Positions 5,785 through 7,108 of a DNA stretch of 7,108 nucleotides are shown here, piece after piece. The notes below the pieces were generated by a model. The model was not told where the DNA came from. It did not search any database and saw only the letters and a list, made by a program, of their open reading frames with translations. The translations under genes were made by a program, and so were the position numbers. Source of the DNA: Bacteroidales bacterium (GTDB lineage Bacteria; Bacteroidota; Bacteroidia; Bacteroidales; JAAUTT01); assembly GCA_025350365.1 (NCBI GenBank), contig JANXXY010000354.1, forward strand, positions 1-7,108, read 5' to 3'. How positions within the stretch are numbered: the first letter of the stretch is position 1; each line of letters begins with the position of its first letter.

Positions 5785-6882
5785 TTAATAGCTAGCTGTG
5801 AACTGTTTAGCCCAACTCATAGATGTTCCTGCGATTTGGTCCAGTGGCAATATTTTCTCCACGGCTCCAACTTTAATGGCTTCATTTGGCATTCCAAAAA
5901 CCACGCACGATTTCTCATCCTGAGCTATTGTTCTTGCCCCAACTTCTTTCATCTCAAGAAGTCCGCGAGCACCGTCATCACCCATTCCCGTCATTATGAT
6001 GCCGATAGCATTTTTACCTGCATAACGTGCTGTTGAACGAAATAAAACATCCACCGATGGCCGATGACGGTTCACCAAAGGTCCATCTTTGATTTCAACA
6101 TAATATTTAGCGCCACTCCGCTTTAACAACATATGATGGTTGCCTGGTGCAATTAGCGCTCTCCCTCTAATTACTGTATCGCCATTTTCAGCCTCCTTAA
6201 CAGTAATATTGCATAGCTCATTAAGCCGGTTTGCAAACGATTTGGTGAAATTTTCAGGCATGTGTTGAACAATCACAATACCGGGTGAATCCAGAGGTAT
6301 CGCTTCCAGAAAAACACGTAAAGCGTCAGTACCTCCGGTAGATGCCCCAACCGCAACAACCAGCTCGGTTGTTTTAATCATACTGGATTCGGAAGGAACA
6401 AATTTTGGAAGTATTGCATCCGCTGAATATTTTGGTTGAACTGTAAAATCATTTTGTGGCACAGATCTTCTCTTAATTTTGGCCATAGCAGCGGCTTTCA
6501 CTGCATCGCACAAACGAATCTTCGATTCTTCAATAAATAGTTTCGTATCCATTTGTGGTTTCGCAATTATATCTATAGCCCCAAATTCTATTGCACGGAG
6601 AGCTGTTTCTGTTCCTTTGGCCGTTAAACTCGAAATGATAACAACCGGTATCGGATGCTGCGACATTATTTTCTTAAGAAAGGTCAACCCATCCATGCGC
6701 GGCATTTCCACGTCCAATGTTATAACGTCAGGCACTTCTTGAGCAATTTTTTTTGCAGCAAAAAAAGGATCAGAGGCTGTTCCTATAACTTCTATTTCCG
6801 GATCGGAGCTTAGAATCGACTGAAGGGTTTGCCTAACCACTGCAGAATCGTCAACTATCAAAACCTTGATCTTATTTGCCAT
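5785..6882 (-). CDS. cheB: Chemotaxis protein-glutamate methylesterase/deamidase CheB
   Basis: The 365-residue protein has the standard CheB layout. The N-terminal receiver (about 4-122) has Asp11-Asp12, phosphoacceptor Asp57 in TLDVEMPRMDG, Ser84 and Lys108 in AKPQ. A linker (about 123-172) leads to the C-terminal methylesterase domain (about 173-355). The catalytic triad is visible: Ser181 in GASTGG, His207 in VQHMPE and Asp303 in MTGMGDDGA. CheB removes methyl groups from receptor glutamates and deamidates specific glutamines; phosphorylation by CheA relieves inhibition by the receiver. Nothing essential is missing and the length is typical. It begins 35 bases after the cheD stop, so the two are very likely co-transcribed. 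The ATG at 6882 directly precedes the conserved receiver start IKVLIVDDS. The kinase and receptors it serves are not in the window. Confidence 0.97.
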   Translation of the reverse strand: MANKIKVLIVDDSAVVRQTLQSILSSDPEIEVIGTASDPFFAAKKIAQEVPDVITLDVEMPRMDGLTFLKKIMSQHPIPVVIISSLTAKGTETALRAIEFGAIDIIAKPQMDTKLFIEESKIRLCDAVKAAAMAKIKRRSVPQNDFTVQPKYSADAILPKFVPSESSMIKTTELVVAVGASTGGTDALRVFLEAIPLDSPGIVIVQHMPENFTKSFANRLNELCNITVKEAENGDTVIRGRALIAPGNHHMLLKRSGAKYYVEIKDGPLVNRHRPSVDVLFRSTARYAGKNAIGIIMTGMGDDGARGLLEMKEVGARTIAQDEKSCVVFGMPNEAIKVGAVEKILPLDQIAGTSMSWAKQFTASY

Positions 6883-6917
6883 AATCTAAAGTATGAAAAT
6901 GTAATGTGACAATGGTA

Positions 6918-7108
6918 TTAAATTGTCTTTTGAACATATTTCTGCCGCACTTCACCAGTTATAGTAAGAAACTCAATTTTTCTACCAAGTTTGCCTCCAA
7001 CAGACGAACTTACAATCGGAATCTTTCTTTCCTCCAACACTTGCCTTGCCAGTTCAATATTACGAGTCCCGATATGAAACTGAACTAATTGGGTTTCTAT
7101 AACTTCTC
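6918..7108 (-). CDS. cheD: Chemoreceptor glutamine deamidase CheD, C-terminal part
   Basis: This frame enters from the right edge (first full codon 7106-7104) and ends at TAA (6920-6918), leaving 62 residues. It reads VQFHIGTRNIELARQVLEE, then IPIVSSSVGGKLGRKIEF, then LTITGEV. The GxRNIExARxxLxxxxIPI and VGGxxGRxxxFxxxTGxV pattern is characteristic of the CheD C-terminus. CheD deamidates glutamines in chemoreceptors and in some species interacts with CheC. The catalytic Cys and His are N-terminal in the family and lie outside the window, so activity cannot be judged. It is followed 35 bases later by cheB in the same orientation, which is a common pairing. Confidence 0.9.
   Translation of the reverse strand, partial: EVIETQLVQFHIGTRNIELARQVLEERKIPIVSSSVGGKLGRKIEFLTITGEVRQKYVQKTI

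Noticed and set aside
5598..5795. Plus-strand open frame across the GAF/PAS start and the cheB end
   Set aside because: It is antisense to two firm genes and the product is low-complexity Asn/Ile/Lys sequence typical of AT-rich noise.
6479..7088. Plus-strand open frames over cheB and cheD
   Set aside because: These are mirror frames of well-conserved chemotaxis coding sequence; no domain is visible in their products.
1..7108. tRNA, rRNA, CRISPR array, insertion sequence or riboswitch
   Set aside because: Nothing in the gaps shows cloverleaf-type folding, spaced direct repeats, transposase coding or a recognised aptamer; only the REP-like palindromes remain.

Overview
The window reads as an AT-rich chromosomal segment from a free-living member of the Bacteroidota, probably an environmental, chemotactic, respiring lineage (inference). 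The signs are: genes without evident purine-rich ribosome binding sites, promoter-like TAnnTTTG boxes of the Bacteroidota type, a lipoprotein multihaem cytochrome, a family-typical GAF/PAS sensor with coiled-coil linkers, and a SHxVRTPMN-type hybrid histidine kinase.

Layout. Positions 1-778 (minus) hold the N-terminal 259 residues of a multihaem c-type cytochrome lipoprotein with a short collagen-like linker; it runs off the left edge. A 506-base divergent gap (779-1284) contains palindromic, REP-like repeats and a separate dyad. Positions 1285-1848 (plus) encode an exported thioredoxin-type glutathione peroxidase. It converges on a block of four minus-strand genes, separated from them by an AT-rich spacer with a 12-bp inverted repeat. 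Read in the direction of transcription (right to left) the block is: the C-terminal end of cheD (7108-6918), cheB (6882-5785), a 764-residue membrane-anchored GAF-PAS-PAS-PAS protein with no output domain (5682-3388), and a 418-residue soluble hybrid histidine kinase/receiver with no sensor domain (3292-2036).

How the genes may work together. CheD (receptor deamidase) and CheB (receptor methylesterase/deamidase) are the adaptation arm of a chemotaxis pathway whose receptors, CheA and CheW are not in the window. The two genes that follow look complementary: one has the input modules and no transmitter, the other has transmitter and receiver and no input. The transmitter is unusual: the acidic residue after the phospho-accepting His is Ala, and the Asn of the ATP-lid N-box that normally coordinates magnesium is Phe, while the receiver keeps all its key residues. 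A split sensory complex built around a weak or inactive kinase, next to chemotaxis adaptation enzymes, is the most interesting hypothesis here, but it is inference. The kinase gene also has its own well-matched Bacteroidota promoter, so it need not be expressed only with the upstream genes.
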